Assembly (NCBI GenBank): GCA_025934635.1 | Contig: JAICWX010000352.1 | Span: 1 to 8,886 of the forward strand | DNA length: 8,886 bases | Direction of reading: 5' to 3' | From: Streptosporangiaceae bacterium | GTDB lineage: Bacteria; Actinomycetota; Actinomycetes; Streptosporangiales; Streptosporangiaceae | Part shown: piece by piece, positions 1 to 6,016 of the stretch | Layout of the letters: the number at the start of each line of letters is the position of its first letter | Position numbering within the stretch: the first letter of the stretch is position 1 | Translations under genes and position numbers: made by a program | The notes under the pieces: generated by a model | What the model saw: only the letters and a program-made list of their open reading frames with translations | Database searches by the model: none | Told to the model about the DNA's origin: nothing

Positions 1-3
1 CCC

Positions 4-18
4 GGGACTATAGGTCTC
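4..18. promoter_or_regulatory. DosR/DevR-like imperfect palindrome at window edge
   Basis: GGGACTATAGGTCTC has imperfectly matched halves around a short AT centre. The first ten bases fit the left part of the actinobacterial DosR (DevR) consensus GGGACTWWAGTCCC, but the right half diverges. It lies over 400 bp from the nadA promoter, so if real it probably serves a gene left of the window. A single weak match of this kind can arise by chance. Confidence 0.2.
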
Positions 19-72
19 AGTTATCCCATCCGCACCACGGGCCTCTGACCATCACTCGGCCTGCCCCGTCGT

Positions 73-132
73 AACGACATCAATGCCCCATCGATGTCGT
101 TCCAGCGGCATCGATGCTCCATTGATGTCGTT
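73..132. repeat. Cluster of 13-bp inverted and direct repeats (intergenic)
   Basis: AACGACATCAATG at 73-85 is the exact reverse complement of CATTGATGTCGTT at 120-132. A third copy, CATCGATGTCGTT at 89-101, differs by one base and could pair with the first across only three bases (86-88). The palindrome GCATCGATGC at 108-117 carries a half copy. The copies therefore allow two alternative hairpins. This looks like an intergenic palindromic repeat family or a multi-site operator. No coding frame passes through it and the function is unknown. Confidence 0.6.
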
Positions 133-133
133 G

Positions 134-415
134 CCCGGAAGTCGAAGGCGACCGGTTACGGTGGCGGACGGGACTGTGGGGCGAAAGTGATCTATGAGGC
201 GTATGTGACGAGATGGCGCGTGGTGCTGTCGTGACTGAAGTGATGTCCAAGGTGTAAGTGGCGAAGGTTGCGCTCGAGGTTCCCTCGTTGGCGGGTGTGC
301 CGGTGCTCGCCGACGAGCATGCCGCTGCTTACTGGCGAGCGTGCCGGTAGAGGTGCTCGCTCGTGGGTCTTTTGGTCGGCTCGTTGCCGCAGGGCAAATC
401 TGGCGGGCTGCTCGG
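134..415. other. Gene-free stretch with GC hairpins
   Basis: No convincing gene is seen in this stretch of about 280 bases. Frames are broken by stops, and codon use lacks the strong GC third-position bias of the genes to the right. Two stems are visible: TGCTCG/CGAGCA (304-309 with 314-319, 4-nt loop) and GCGAGC/GCTCGC (335-340 with 355-360). Only a short TTTT run (369-372) follows the second, so a terminator for a gene to the left is possible but weakly supported. The longest plus-strand frame considered, a GTG frame at 258-350 of 30 codons, has no recognisable content. Confidence 0.4.
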
Positions 416-422
416 CTTAGTT

Positions 423-453
423 TTAGACTGTGAGGCGAAAAGTGTTTTATACT
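423..453 (+). promoter_or_regulatory. Predicted promoter of the nadABC operon
   Basis: TTAGAC (423-428) and TATACT (448-453), separated by 19 bases, resemble -35 and -10 boxes of the main sigma factor. They sit in an AT-rich patch that stands out from its GC-rich surroundings. Predicted transcription start is about 460, giving a leader of about 74 nt before nadA. Partly symmetric arms TTAGACT (423-429) and ACTCTAA (451-457) flank the promoter, matching at 6 of 7 positions, and could be a repressor site. The spacing is slightly long, so the -35 assignment is less sure than the -10. Confidence 0.5.
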
Positions 454-456
454 CTA

Positions 457-473
457 AGTCGAAAACCTCGACT
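457..473. promoter_or_regulatory. Perfect dyad over the predicted nadA transcription start
   Basis: AGTCGAAAACCTCGACT has perfect 6-bp arms (457-462 and 468-473) around five bases. It begins just after the predicted -10 box and covers the predicted start near 460, a classic repressor position. It could instead act as a small hairpin at the 5' end of the mRNA. I do not recognise it as a known NrtR, NiaR or NadQ site. Confidence 0.4.
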
Positions 474-486
474 GGAGGCGCTGCGG

Positions 487-537
487 GTGCCGGCGGCAGG
501 AGCTGGCGGCTCTGCGGGAGATTGGGGCAGATCATGA
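487..537 (+). CDS. Possible 16-residue leader peptide upstream of nadA
   Basis: A GTG at 487 is preceded by GGAGG (474-478) with an 8-nt spacer, the best ribosome site in this region. The frame encodes [16 protein letters not shown] and stops at TGA 535-537, overlapping the nadA start as ATGA (534-537). The nadA-nadB and nadB-nadC junctions are also 4-base overlaps, so this frame fits as the first cistron of a translationally coupled chain. nadA itself has only a weak GGGG (524-527) before its ATG. Coupling or attenuation is inferred from layout alone. The peptide is low-complexity and may be a chance frame. Confidence 0.3.
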   Translation: MPAAGAGGSAGDWGRS

Positions 538-1634
538 CGGGTGCGGAAGCGCAGGCCACGGCGGTACGCGTCGGCGGGATCCGGGGCGGCGGGATCCGGG
601 ACGGCGGGATCCGGGACGGCGGGATCCGGGACGGCGGGATCCGGGGCGGTGCGACGGATGTCGATGCGGATGGTGCGGTTGCGGGTGGTGCGGAGTGGGC
701 TGGGGAGGTGCGGCGGCTGGCGGCGGAGCGGGATGCGGTGATCCTGGCGCACAACTACCAGGTGCCCGAGGTCCAGGATGTGGCGGACCACGTGGGGGAC
801 TCGCTGGCGTTGTCGCGGCTGGCGGCGGCGAGCACGGCGAGCGTGATCGTGTTCGCCGGGGTCTACTTCATGGCCGAGACGGCCAAGATCCTCGCCCCGG
901 ACCGGACCGTGCTCATCCCGGAAGTGCGGGCCGGCTGCTCGCTGGCCGACAGCATCACCGCGGAGCAGGTCAGGGAGTGGAAGGCCGAGCATCCCGGGGC
1001 CGCGGTCGTCGCGTACGTGAACACCAGCGCGGAGGTCAAGGCGGAATCCGACCTGTGCTGCACCTCGGCCAACGCGGCGCAGGTGGTGGCGTCCGTCCCG
1101 GCCGACCGCGAGGTGCTGTTCCTGCCCGACCAGTTTCTCGGGGCGTACGTGCGGCGCGTCACCGGCCGCGCCAACCTGCGCGTCTGGGCTGGGGAGTGCC
1201 ACGTGCACGCCGGGATCAGCCCGGCCGACCTGCGTCGCAAGGCTACTGCCGATCCGCAGGCGGAACTGTTTATCCACCCCGAGTGCGGGTGCTCGACGGC
1301 GGCGCTGTGGCAGTCGGGCGAGGGAGACCTCCCGGCCGGGCGGACCCGGGTGCTGTCCACCGGGGGCATGCTCGAAGCGGCCCGGACGACCAGGGCGTCG
1401 GCGGTGCTCGTGGCGACCGAGACCGGCATGCTGCACCAGCTGCGCAAGGCCAACCCGGCGGTGCGCTGGGAGGCGGCCAACCCGGACGCGGTGTGCCGGT
1501 ACATGAAGATGACGACGCCTGCCGCCCTGCTGCGCTGCCTGCGCGAGGGCGTCACCGAAGTGATTGTTGACCCGGATGTGGCGGTCCGCGCCCGCCGGGC
1601 AGTGCAGGCGATGATCACTGTGGGTGCCCGGTGA
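534..1634 (+). CDS. nadA: Quinolinate synthase NadA
   Basis: This 366-residue cytosolic enzyme condenses iminoaspartate with dihydroxyacetone phosphate to quinolinate using a [4Fe-4S] cluster. Visible family motifs are ILAHNYQ near the N-terminal core, [60 protein letters not shown] and YMKM. The three probable cluster ligands are Cys135, Cys222 and Cys321, spaced 87 and 99 residues, close to E. coli NadA (87 and 97). The sequence closely resembles mycobacterial NadA from memory. ATG 534 is chosen because the predicted promoter lies at 423-453, which excludes the upstream GTG at 363. A GTG at 708 would give a short protein of about 308 residues and lose the conserved EWAGE segment. Residues 14-38 are five GGIR(D/G) pentapeptide repeats in the variable N-terminal leader. 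It is the first main gene of the nad operon. Confidence 0.96.
   Translation: MTGAEAQATAVRVGGIRGGGIRDGGIRDGGIRDGGIRGGATDVDADGAVAGGAEWAGEVRRLAAERDAVILAHNYQVPEVQDVADHVGDSLALSRLAAASTASVIVFAGVYFMAETAKILAPDRTVLIPEVRAGCSLADSITAEQVREWKAEHPGAAVVAYVNTSAEVKAESDLCCTSANAAQVVASVPADREVLFLPDQFLGAYVRRVTGRANLRVWAGECHVHAGISPADLRRKATADPQAELFIHPECGCSTAALWQSGEGDLPAGRTRVLSTGGMLEAARTTRASAVLVATETGMLHQLRKANPAVRWEAANPDAVCRYMKMTTPAALLRCLREGVTEVIVDPDVAVRARRAVQAMITVGAR
573..647 (+). repeat. Five tandem 15-bp units inside nadA
   Basis: Five back-to-back copies of GGCGGGATCCGGGRC occupy 573-647. The first and last end in GGC and the middle three in GAC. They are in frame and encode [10 protein letters not shown] three times, then GGIRG. 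They fall in the N-terminal leader before the catalytic core, so copy-number change should be tolerated. Confidence 0.95.
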
Positions 1635-3346
1635 ACGGCCCCGCCGGCCCGGCTGACACCGAACTGCGCTACCTGCCCGGGACGCGGCCGGCCTGGGAGC
1701 GCGACGCCGATGTCGTGGTGGTGGGGTCAGGGGCGGCGGGCATGGCCGCGGCGCTGGCGGCGGCCGCCGCCGGCCGCCGGGTCCTGCTGCTCACCAAGGA
1801 GGACATCGGCGGGGGCGCGACGCCGCTGGCTCAGGGCGGCCTGGCCGCGGCGATCGGGCCGGGGGACGACCTGGCATTGCACCGGCGGGACACGCTCACG
1901 GCGGGCGCGGGGCTGTGCGACCCGGCCGCGGTGGCGGCGCTGGTCGCCGCGGCGCCGGGCGAGATCGGCCGGCTGGTCGCGCGCGGGGCCCGGCTGGAAC
2001 GGACCGGGCTGCACCTGGAGGGCGGGCACAGCCGCAAGCGGATCGTGAACGCGGGCGGCGACGCGATCGGCGCCGAGCTGCACCGGGTCCTGGCGGCGGC
2101 ACTGGCCGGTAAGACGCTGGCCGGTAAGACGCTGGCCGGTAAGGCGCTGGCCGCCAGCCCGGTGGAGATCTTGGCCCGCTGCGTGGCCCTGGACGCGCTG
2201 ACCGACGACAGGGGCTCGGTCGGCGGGATCCTCGCCGGGATCGCGGGCGACGACGGGGAGCTGTGGACGGGCACGATCCGGGCCCGCGCGGTCGTGCTCG
2301 CCACTGGCGGGTTCGGCCAGGCCTACGGGACGACCACCAGCCCGGCCGGGGTGACCGGCGACGGCCTGGCGCTGGCCGCCCGGGCCGGAGCCGAGCTGCG
2401 AGACCTGGAGTTCGTGCAGTTCCACCCGACCGTGCTGTGGCAGGAATCGGCGGTCGGCCAGTGCCCGCTGCTCACCGAGGCCTTGCGCGGGGCGGGCGCG
2501 GTGCTGGTCGACGCGGCCGGCCGGCCGGTCATGGCCGGGCGCCACCCGCTCGGCGACCTGGCGCCCCGGGACGTGGTGTCGGCGGCCATGCAGCAGCGGA
2601 TGGCCCGCGGTGACGGGCCCGTCGACCACCTGTGGCTGGACGCCACCGGGCTGGGCCGGGCGGTCCTGGAACGGGACTTCCCCACGGTGACCGCCCTGTG
2701 CCGGGCGCGGGGGATCGACCCGGCCGCCGAGCCGGTGCCGGTGGCGCCCGGGGCGCACTACGCGTGCGGCGGCATCCGGGCCGACATGGACGGGCGGACC
2801 TCGGTCCCCGGGCTCTACGCCGTGGGGGAGGCCGCGTCGACCGGCGTGCACGGCGCCAACCGGCTGGCGTCCAACTCGCTGACCGAGGCCCTGGTCACCG
2901 GGCGCCGGGCCGGGGAACGGCTCGGCGCAACGCTAACCGGGCCACGGACGCCCGGGCCGCGCACAGGCTGGCAGCTACCGCCGCCCGGCCGGGGAGCGAA
3001 CCCGGCCTCCCGTGCCGTCCTGGCCGCGGCCATGTCCCGGGACGCCGGGGTCTTGCGTACCCGAGCTGGCCTGGAACGGCTCAGCCAGCTGCTGGACCAG
3101 GTGCCGTCGGCCGGGAACCGGCTGGACCTGGCCACGGTCGAGGCGACCAACCTGCACACCGCGTCGGTGCTGGTCGTGGCGTCGGCGCTGGCACGCGCCG
3201 AGAGCCGCGGCTGCCACCGGTGGCGGGATACGCCGCCGGTCAGCTCGAGCCAGCCGGGGCGTCATACCGTGCTGCGCGTGGAGGAGGGACGGGTGCGGGA
3301 TGCCCACTCCGTTCGGTCGCTGGAAAAGCAGGAGGTCGGCGCGTGA
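1631..3346 (+). CDS. nadB: L-aspartate oxidase NadB
   Basis: This 571-residue FAD enzyme oxidises L-aspartate to iminoaspartate for NadA. Motifs in order: the FAD-binding GSGAAG at residues 32-37, AQGG 67-70, GGHSRKRIV 131-139, the second FAD segment ATGGFGQ 224-230, QFHPT 263-267, TEALRG 282-287, APRD 311-314, HYACGG 376-381 and [10 protein letters not shown] 408-417. A helical C-terminal region contains AESRGCH, as in mycobacterial NadB. Oddities: residues 140-146 read NAGGDAI where the family usually has HAGGDAT, and residues 158-172 are three LAGK(T/A) repeats. The GTG start overlaps the nadA stop as GTGA (1631-1634), implying translational coupling; no strong ribosome site precedes it. 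Length is slightly above the usual 530-550, partly because of the insert. Confidence 0.95.
   Translation: MNGPAGPADTELRYLPGTRPAWERDADVVVVGSGAAGMAAALAAAAAGRRVLLLTKEDIGGGATPLAQGGLAAAIGPGDDLALHRRDTLTAGAGLCDPAAVAALVAAAPGEIGRLVARGARLERTGLHLEGGHSRKRIVNAGGDAIGAELHRVLAAALAGKTLAGKTLAGKALAASPVEILARCVALDALTDDRGSVGGILAGIAGDDGELWTGTIRARAVVLATGGFGQAYGTTTSPAGVTGDGLALAARAGAELRDLEFVQFHPTVLWQESAVGQCPLLTEALRGAGAVLVDAAGRPVMAGRHPLGDLAPRDVVSAAMQQRMARGDGPVDHLWLDATGLGRAVLERDFPTVTALCRARGIDPAAEPVPVAPGAHYACGGIRADMDGRTSVPGLYAVGEAASTGVHGANRLASNSLTEALVTGRRAGERLGATLTGPRTPGPRTGWQLPPPGRGANPASRAVLAAAMSRDAGVLRTRAGLERLSQLLDQVPSAGNRLDLATVEATNLHTASVLVVASALARAESRGCHRWRDTPPVSSSQPGRHTVLRVEEGRVRDAHSVRSLEKQEVGA
2102..2146 (+). repeat. 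Three tandem 15-bp units inside nadB
   Basis: CTGGCCGGTAAGACG occurs twice, followed by one copy with GGCG in place of GACG. It then runs into a further partial CTGGCCG. The units are in frame and encode [10 protein letters not shown] and LAGKA at residues 158-172, in a segment after the conserved GGD motif where NadB proteins vary. Confidence 0.95.
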
Positions 3347-4284
3347 GCCTGGATACGGCGGTGACCCGCCACCTGCGGGCGGCCGGGCTGGACCCGGAGG
3401 ACACCGAGCGGGTGATCCGCGGCGCGCTGGCGGAGGACCTGCGCTACGGGCCCGACGTCACGTCGGCCGCGACGGCCGCACCGGGGGCGCGGGCTACGGC
3501 CGACGTCGTCGCCCGGGAGCCCGGCGTGCTGGCCGGCCTGCCGGTCGCCCTGGCCGTGCTGGACGCGGCCGGGATCCCGGCGCTGGACGCGGCGGGAGGC
3601 GCGGCCCTGGACGCGGCCGGGGTCGCGGCCAGGCGCGGCGGGTCTCCCGAGACGCTGGCCGCGGACGGGGACCGGATCGGCGCGGGGACCGCGGTGCTGC
3701 GGATCGAGGCGCCGTTGCGGGAACTGCTCGGCGCCGAGCGGACCCTGCTCAACTTCCTCACCCACCTGTCCGGCATCGCCACCGCCACCCGGGCCTGGGC
3801 CGACGCGCTGGCCGGGACCGGGTGCGCGGTGCGCGACACCAGGAAGACCCTCCCGGGGCTGCGCCAGCTCGAGAAGTACGCGGTGCGCTGCGGCGGCGGC
3901 CTGAACCACCGGATGGGCCTCGGCGACGCCGCCCTGATCAAGGACAACCACGTGGCCGCGGCGGGCGGGGTCGCCGAGGCGATCAAGGCCGTCCGCGCGG
4001 CCGCTCCTGACCTGCCCCTGGAGGTGGAGTGCGACGACCTGGCCCAGGTCCAGGAGGCCCTGGACGCGGGGGTCGAGCTCATCCTGCTGGACAACATGGG
4101 GCGGGCGGCGCTGCGCGCCGCCGTCGACCTGGCCCGCGGCTACCCGTCGGTCAAGCTGGAGGCGAGCGGCGGACTGCGCCTGGACCAGGCCCGGGCGGTG
4201 GCGGAGACCGGCGTCGATTTCGTCTCCGTCGGGGCGCTGACCCACTCGAGCCCGGCGCTCGATCTGGGCCTGGACCTGCTATGA
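3343..4284 (+). CDS. nadC: Nicotinate-nucleotide diphosphorylase (carboxylating) NadC
   Basis: This 313-residue quinolinate phosphoribosyltransferase converts quinolinate and phosphoribosyl pyrophosphate to nicotinate mononucleotide, releasing CO2. Active-site segments are visible: ERTLLNFL 132-139 with SGIAT following, DTRKT 165-169, GGGLNHR 184-190, LIKDNH 198-203, EVEC 227-230, LLDN 248-251 and EASGG 273-277. The GTG start at 3343 overlaps the nadB stop (GTGA, 3343-3346) and has a strong GGAGG at 3331-3335 with a 7-nt spacer. The protein is about 25 residues longer than usual, and the excess matches three LDAAG-containing octapeptide repeats at 73-96 in the N-terminal domain. Its last 6 bases overlap the convergent dehydrogenase gene. 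Confidence 0.96.
   Translation: MSLDTAVTRHLRAAGLDPEDTERVIRGALAEDLRYGPDVTSAATAAPGARATADVVAREPGVLAGLPVALAVLDAAGIPALDAAGGAALDAAGVAARRGGSPETLAADGDRIGAGTAVLRIEAPLRELLGAERTLLNFLTHLSGIATATRAWADALAGTGCAVRDTRKTLPGLRQLEKYAVRCGGGLNHRMGLGDAALIKDNHVAAAGGVAEAIKAVRAAAPDLPLEVECDDLAQVQEALDAGVELILLDNMGRAALRAAVDLARGYPSVKLEASGGLRLDQARAVAETGVDFVSVGALTHSSPALDLGLDLL
3559..3630 (+). repeat. Three tandem 24-bp units inside nadC
   Basis: Three in-frame, slightly diverged 24-bp units at 3559-3582, 3583-3606 and 3607-3630 each begin CTGGACGCGGC. They encode LDAAGIPA, LDAAGGAA and LDAAGVAA (residues 73-96). The insert lies between the VLAGLPVALAVLD segment and the AADGDRI turn, where most NadC proteins have only a few residues. 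Confidence 0.9.
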
Positions 4285-5046
4285 CTTCCCGTGCGGGTCG
4301 GAGGCGTTGAGGGTGGCGACAACCTGGTCGTAGTCGCCGCGGGCCTCGCCGTAGCGGAGGAACTTCACCCGCTCGACCTGGATCTCCTTGGCGTCGGGCT
4401 GGGCCGCGAGCAGGTCAGTGGCTTCGGTGATGAAGTCATCGAGCGGCATGGCGACCTCGTTGTCCTCCTGCCCGGGCAGCAGTGAGGTGCGTACCGACGG
4501 CGGCACCAGCTCGATGGCCTGCACGCTGGTTCCGGCCAGCTGCAGCCGGACCGACTCGGTGAGCATGTGGATGGCGGCCTTGGACGCGTTGTAGCTCGGC
4601 GTGGCGGCCAGCGGCGTGAACCCCAGGCCCGAGGACACGGTGATTATCGTGGCGGCCGGCTGGGCCCGCAGGTGCTCGATGAACGCGGCCATGAGGCGGA
4701 TCGGGCCGAGCAGGTTGGTCGTCACCACGTCCTCGGCCGAGGCGAGGAAGGAGCCGGGCTGGTGCCAGTCCTCCACCCGCATGATGCCCGCCATCGGGAT
4801 CAGGACGTTGAGGTCCGGGTGCCGGGCCAGGACCTCCTTGGCCGCGGAGGCGATGCTGGCCGGGTCGGTTGTGTCGATTTCCGCCGTGTCCAGGCCGGGA
4901 TGCTCGGCGGCGATCCGCTCGAGCTCGGCCGCCCGGCGGCCGCCGATGATGACCGTGTTGCCCCGGGCCTGCAGTTCCAGCGCCAGGGCGAGGCCGATGC
5001 CGCTGGTGGAACCGGGGATGAAGACGGTGTTTCCGGAGATGTTCAT
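4279..5046 (-). CDS. DltE-like short-chain dehydrogenase/reductase
   Basis: This 255-residue cytosolic NAD(P)-dependent oxidoreductase has an unknown substrate. The Rossmann glycine motif is PGSTSGIG at residues 11-18, with Pro where most family members have Thr. The usual NNAG is IPMAG at 83-87. The probable catalytic residues are Asn111, Ser139, Tyr152 and Lys156, in VSSG and SYNASK, with normal 13- and 4-residue spacing. The C-terminal half (TSVQAIELVPPSVRT, later ERVKFLRYG and DYDQV) matches the DltE-like subgroup from memory. ATG at 5046 gives a normal family N-terminus; no strong ribosome site precedes it. It is divergent from an XRE/MmyB regulator that probably controls it, and overlaps nadC tail to tail by 6 bases. 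Confidence 0.9.
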   Translation of the reverse strand: MNISGNTVFIPGSTSGIGLALALELQARGNTVIIGGRRAAELERIAAEHPGLDTAEIDTTDPASIASAAKEVLARHPDLNVLIPMAGIMRVEDWHQPGSFLASAEDVVTTNLLGPIRLMAAFIEHLRAQPAATIITVSSGLGFTPLAATPSYNASKAAIHMLTESVRLQLAGTSVQAIELVPPSVRTSLLPGQEDNEVAMPLDDFITEATDLLAAQPDAKEIQVERVKFLRYGEARGDYDQVVATLNASDPHGKS

Positions 5047-5096
5047 GAACCTAGTCTTGCGCCGTCCAGCGCGGGGGAGCAGAGAGCGGTTATCGG

Positions 5097-5111
5097 GGGA
5101 TCCGCGATCCC
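5097..5111. promoter_or_regulatory. Candidate operator between the dehydrogenase and its regulator
   Basis: GGGATCCGCGATCCC has perfect 6-bp arms around CGC in the 100-bp divergent spacer (5047-5146). It ends directly before the weak -35-like box of the regulator gene (5112-5117), so a bound regulator could block its own promoter and act on the divergent dehydrogenase. Assignment to the neighbouring regulator is inferred from position. Confidence 0.45.
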
Positions 5112-5146
5112 TGGTTCGCGCCGGGGGCGCCGGATAGCGTGGCAGC
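5112..5146 (+). promoter_or_regulatory. Predicted leaderless promoter of the XRE regulator
   Basis: TAGCGT (5135-5140) is a TAnnnT -10 box ending 6 bases before the ATG at 5147. Transcription would therefore start at or next to the A of the start codon. The matching -35 box TGGTTC (5112-5117, 17-bp spacer) is weak. No ribosome site is visible before the ATG, which fits a leaderless mRNA, common in actinobacteria. Confidence 0.4.
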
Positions 5147-6016
5147 ATGGATCGTTCGGCACTGGCGGGCTTCTTGCGGCATCGCCGGGAGGAGCTGCGG
5201 CCCGAGGACGTCGGGCTGCCCGCCGGGGCGCGGCGGCGGACCCGGGGCCTGCGCCGCGAGGAGGTCGCCGCGCTGGCGTCGATGTCCACGGACTACTACA
5301 CCCGGCTGGAGCAGCAGCGCGGGCCGCAGCCGAGCGAGCAGATGCTGACCGCGCTGGCCCGGGCGCTGCGGCTGACCGGTGACCAGCGGGACTACCTGTT
5401 CCGGGTGGCCGGGCGGGGTGCCCCGGCCCGGGTGCCGGCCGCGGCGCACGTCGCCCCGGCGCTGCTGCGGGTGCTCGACCGGCTCGACGACACCCCGGCG
5501 CTGGTCTTGTCCAACCTGGGCGAGACGCTGGTGCAGAACCGGATGGCGGAAGCCCTGTTCGGGGATAAATCCCAGTATCAGGGTCTCGTCCGCAGCGAGA
5601 TCTACCGCTGGTTCACCGATCCGGCCGAACGGCTGCGCTACCCGGAGGACGATCGCGACCGGCAGAGCCGGGCCCAGGTGGCGAACCTGCGCACCGCCTA
5701 CGGGTCGATGGGCCCGAAGTCCCGGGCCGGGGAGCTCGTGCGGGCGCTGCAGAAGGCCAGCCCGGAGTTCGCCGGGCTGTGGGAACGGCACGAGGTGGCC
5801 AAGCGGTTCGAGGACCACAAGATCTTGCTGCACCCCGAGCTCGGCCCGATCGAGGTGGACTGCCAGGTGCTGTTCACCGAGGACCAGTCCCAGGCCCTGC
5901 TGGTGCTGACCGCGCCGCCGCGCAGCGAGGGCTACGAGAAGCTGCAGCTACTGGCCGTGCTCGGGCCTGAGCGGTTCGCCGGGGCGTCGTCCTTAGGCGC
6001 TGTGCCCGTCGGCTGA
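5147..6016 (+). CDS. XRE-family regulator with MmyB-like ligand-binding domain
   Basis: This 289-residue transcription factor has an N-terminal helix-turn-helix domain (residues about 1-90). It carries the family segment RRTRGLRREEVAALA (31-45) followed by STDYYTRLEQQRGPQPSEQ (47-65). A C-terminal domain (about 105-275) matches the MmyB-like ligand-binding fold, with ALVLSNLGETLVQN near 118-131, a central YRWFTDPAERLRY, and TAPPRSEGYEKLQLLAVLG near the end. Regulators of this type in actinomycetes are often divergent from short-chain dehydrogenases, as here. Control of the adjacent dehydrogenase and autoregulation are inferred. The ligand is unknown. The last 24 bases overlap the convergent DUF885 gene. 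Confidence 0.92.
   Translation: MDRSALAGFLRHRREELRPEDVGLPAGARRRTRGLRREEVAALASMSTDYYTRLEQQRGPQPSEQMLTALARALRLTGDQRDYLFRVAGRGAPARVPAAAHVAPALLRVLDRLDDTPALVLSNLGETLVQNRMAEALFGDKSQYQGLVRSEIYRWFTDPAERLRYPEDDRDRQSRAQVANLRTAYGSMGPKSRAGELVRALQKASPEFAGLWERHEVAKRFEDHKILLHPELGPIEVDCQVLFTEDQSQALLVLTAPPRSEGYEKLQLLAVLGPERFAGASSLGAVPVG

Noticed and set aside
258..350. 30-codon GTG frame in the left intergenic region, preceded in the same frame by a 14-codon ATG frame (213-257)
   Set aside because: No recognisable content, no clear ribosome site and no strong third-position GC bias; a gene remnant is possible but not supportable.
363..533. Longer nadA starting at GTG 363 (57 extra residues)
   Set aside because: The predicted promoter (-10 at 448-453) lies inside this extension, and the extra residues have no NadA similarity; ATG 534 fits the family length better.
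573..647. CRISPR-like array
   Set aside because: The repeats are 15 bp, contiguous without spacers, in frame and inside nadA; this is a coding microsatellite.
447..1436. Long open frame on the minus strand across nadA
   Set aside because: A shadow of the GC-rich nadA coding sequence; its translation is rich in Arg, Pro and Gly with no domain. The same applies to other long antisense frames across nadB, nadC and the DUF885 gene.
5047..5289. N-terminal extension of the DltE-like dehydrogenase
   Set aside because: The extra residues are Arg/Ser-rich, cross the divergent spacer and enter the regulator gene; the normal SDR N-terminus begins at 5046.
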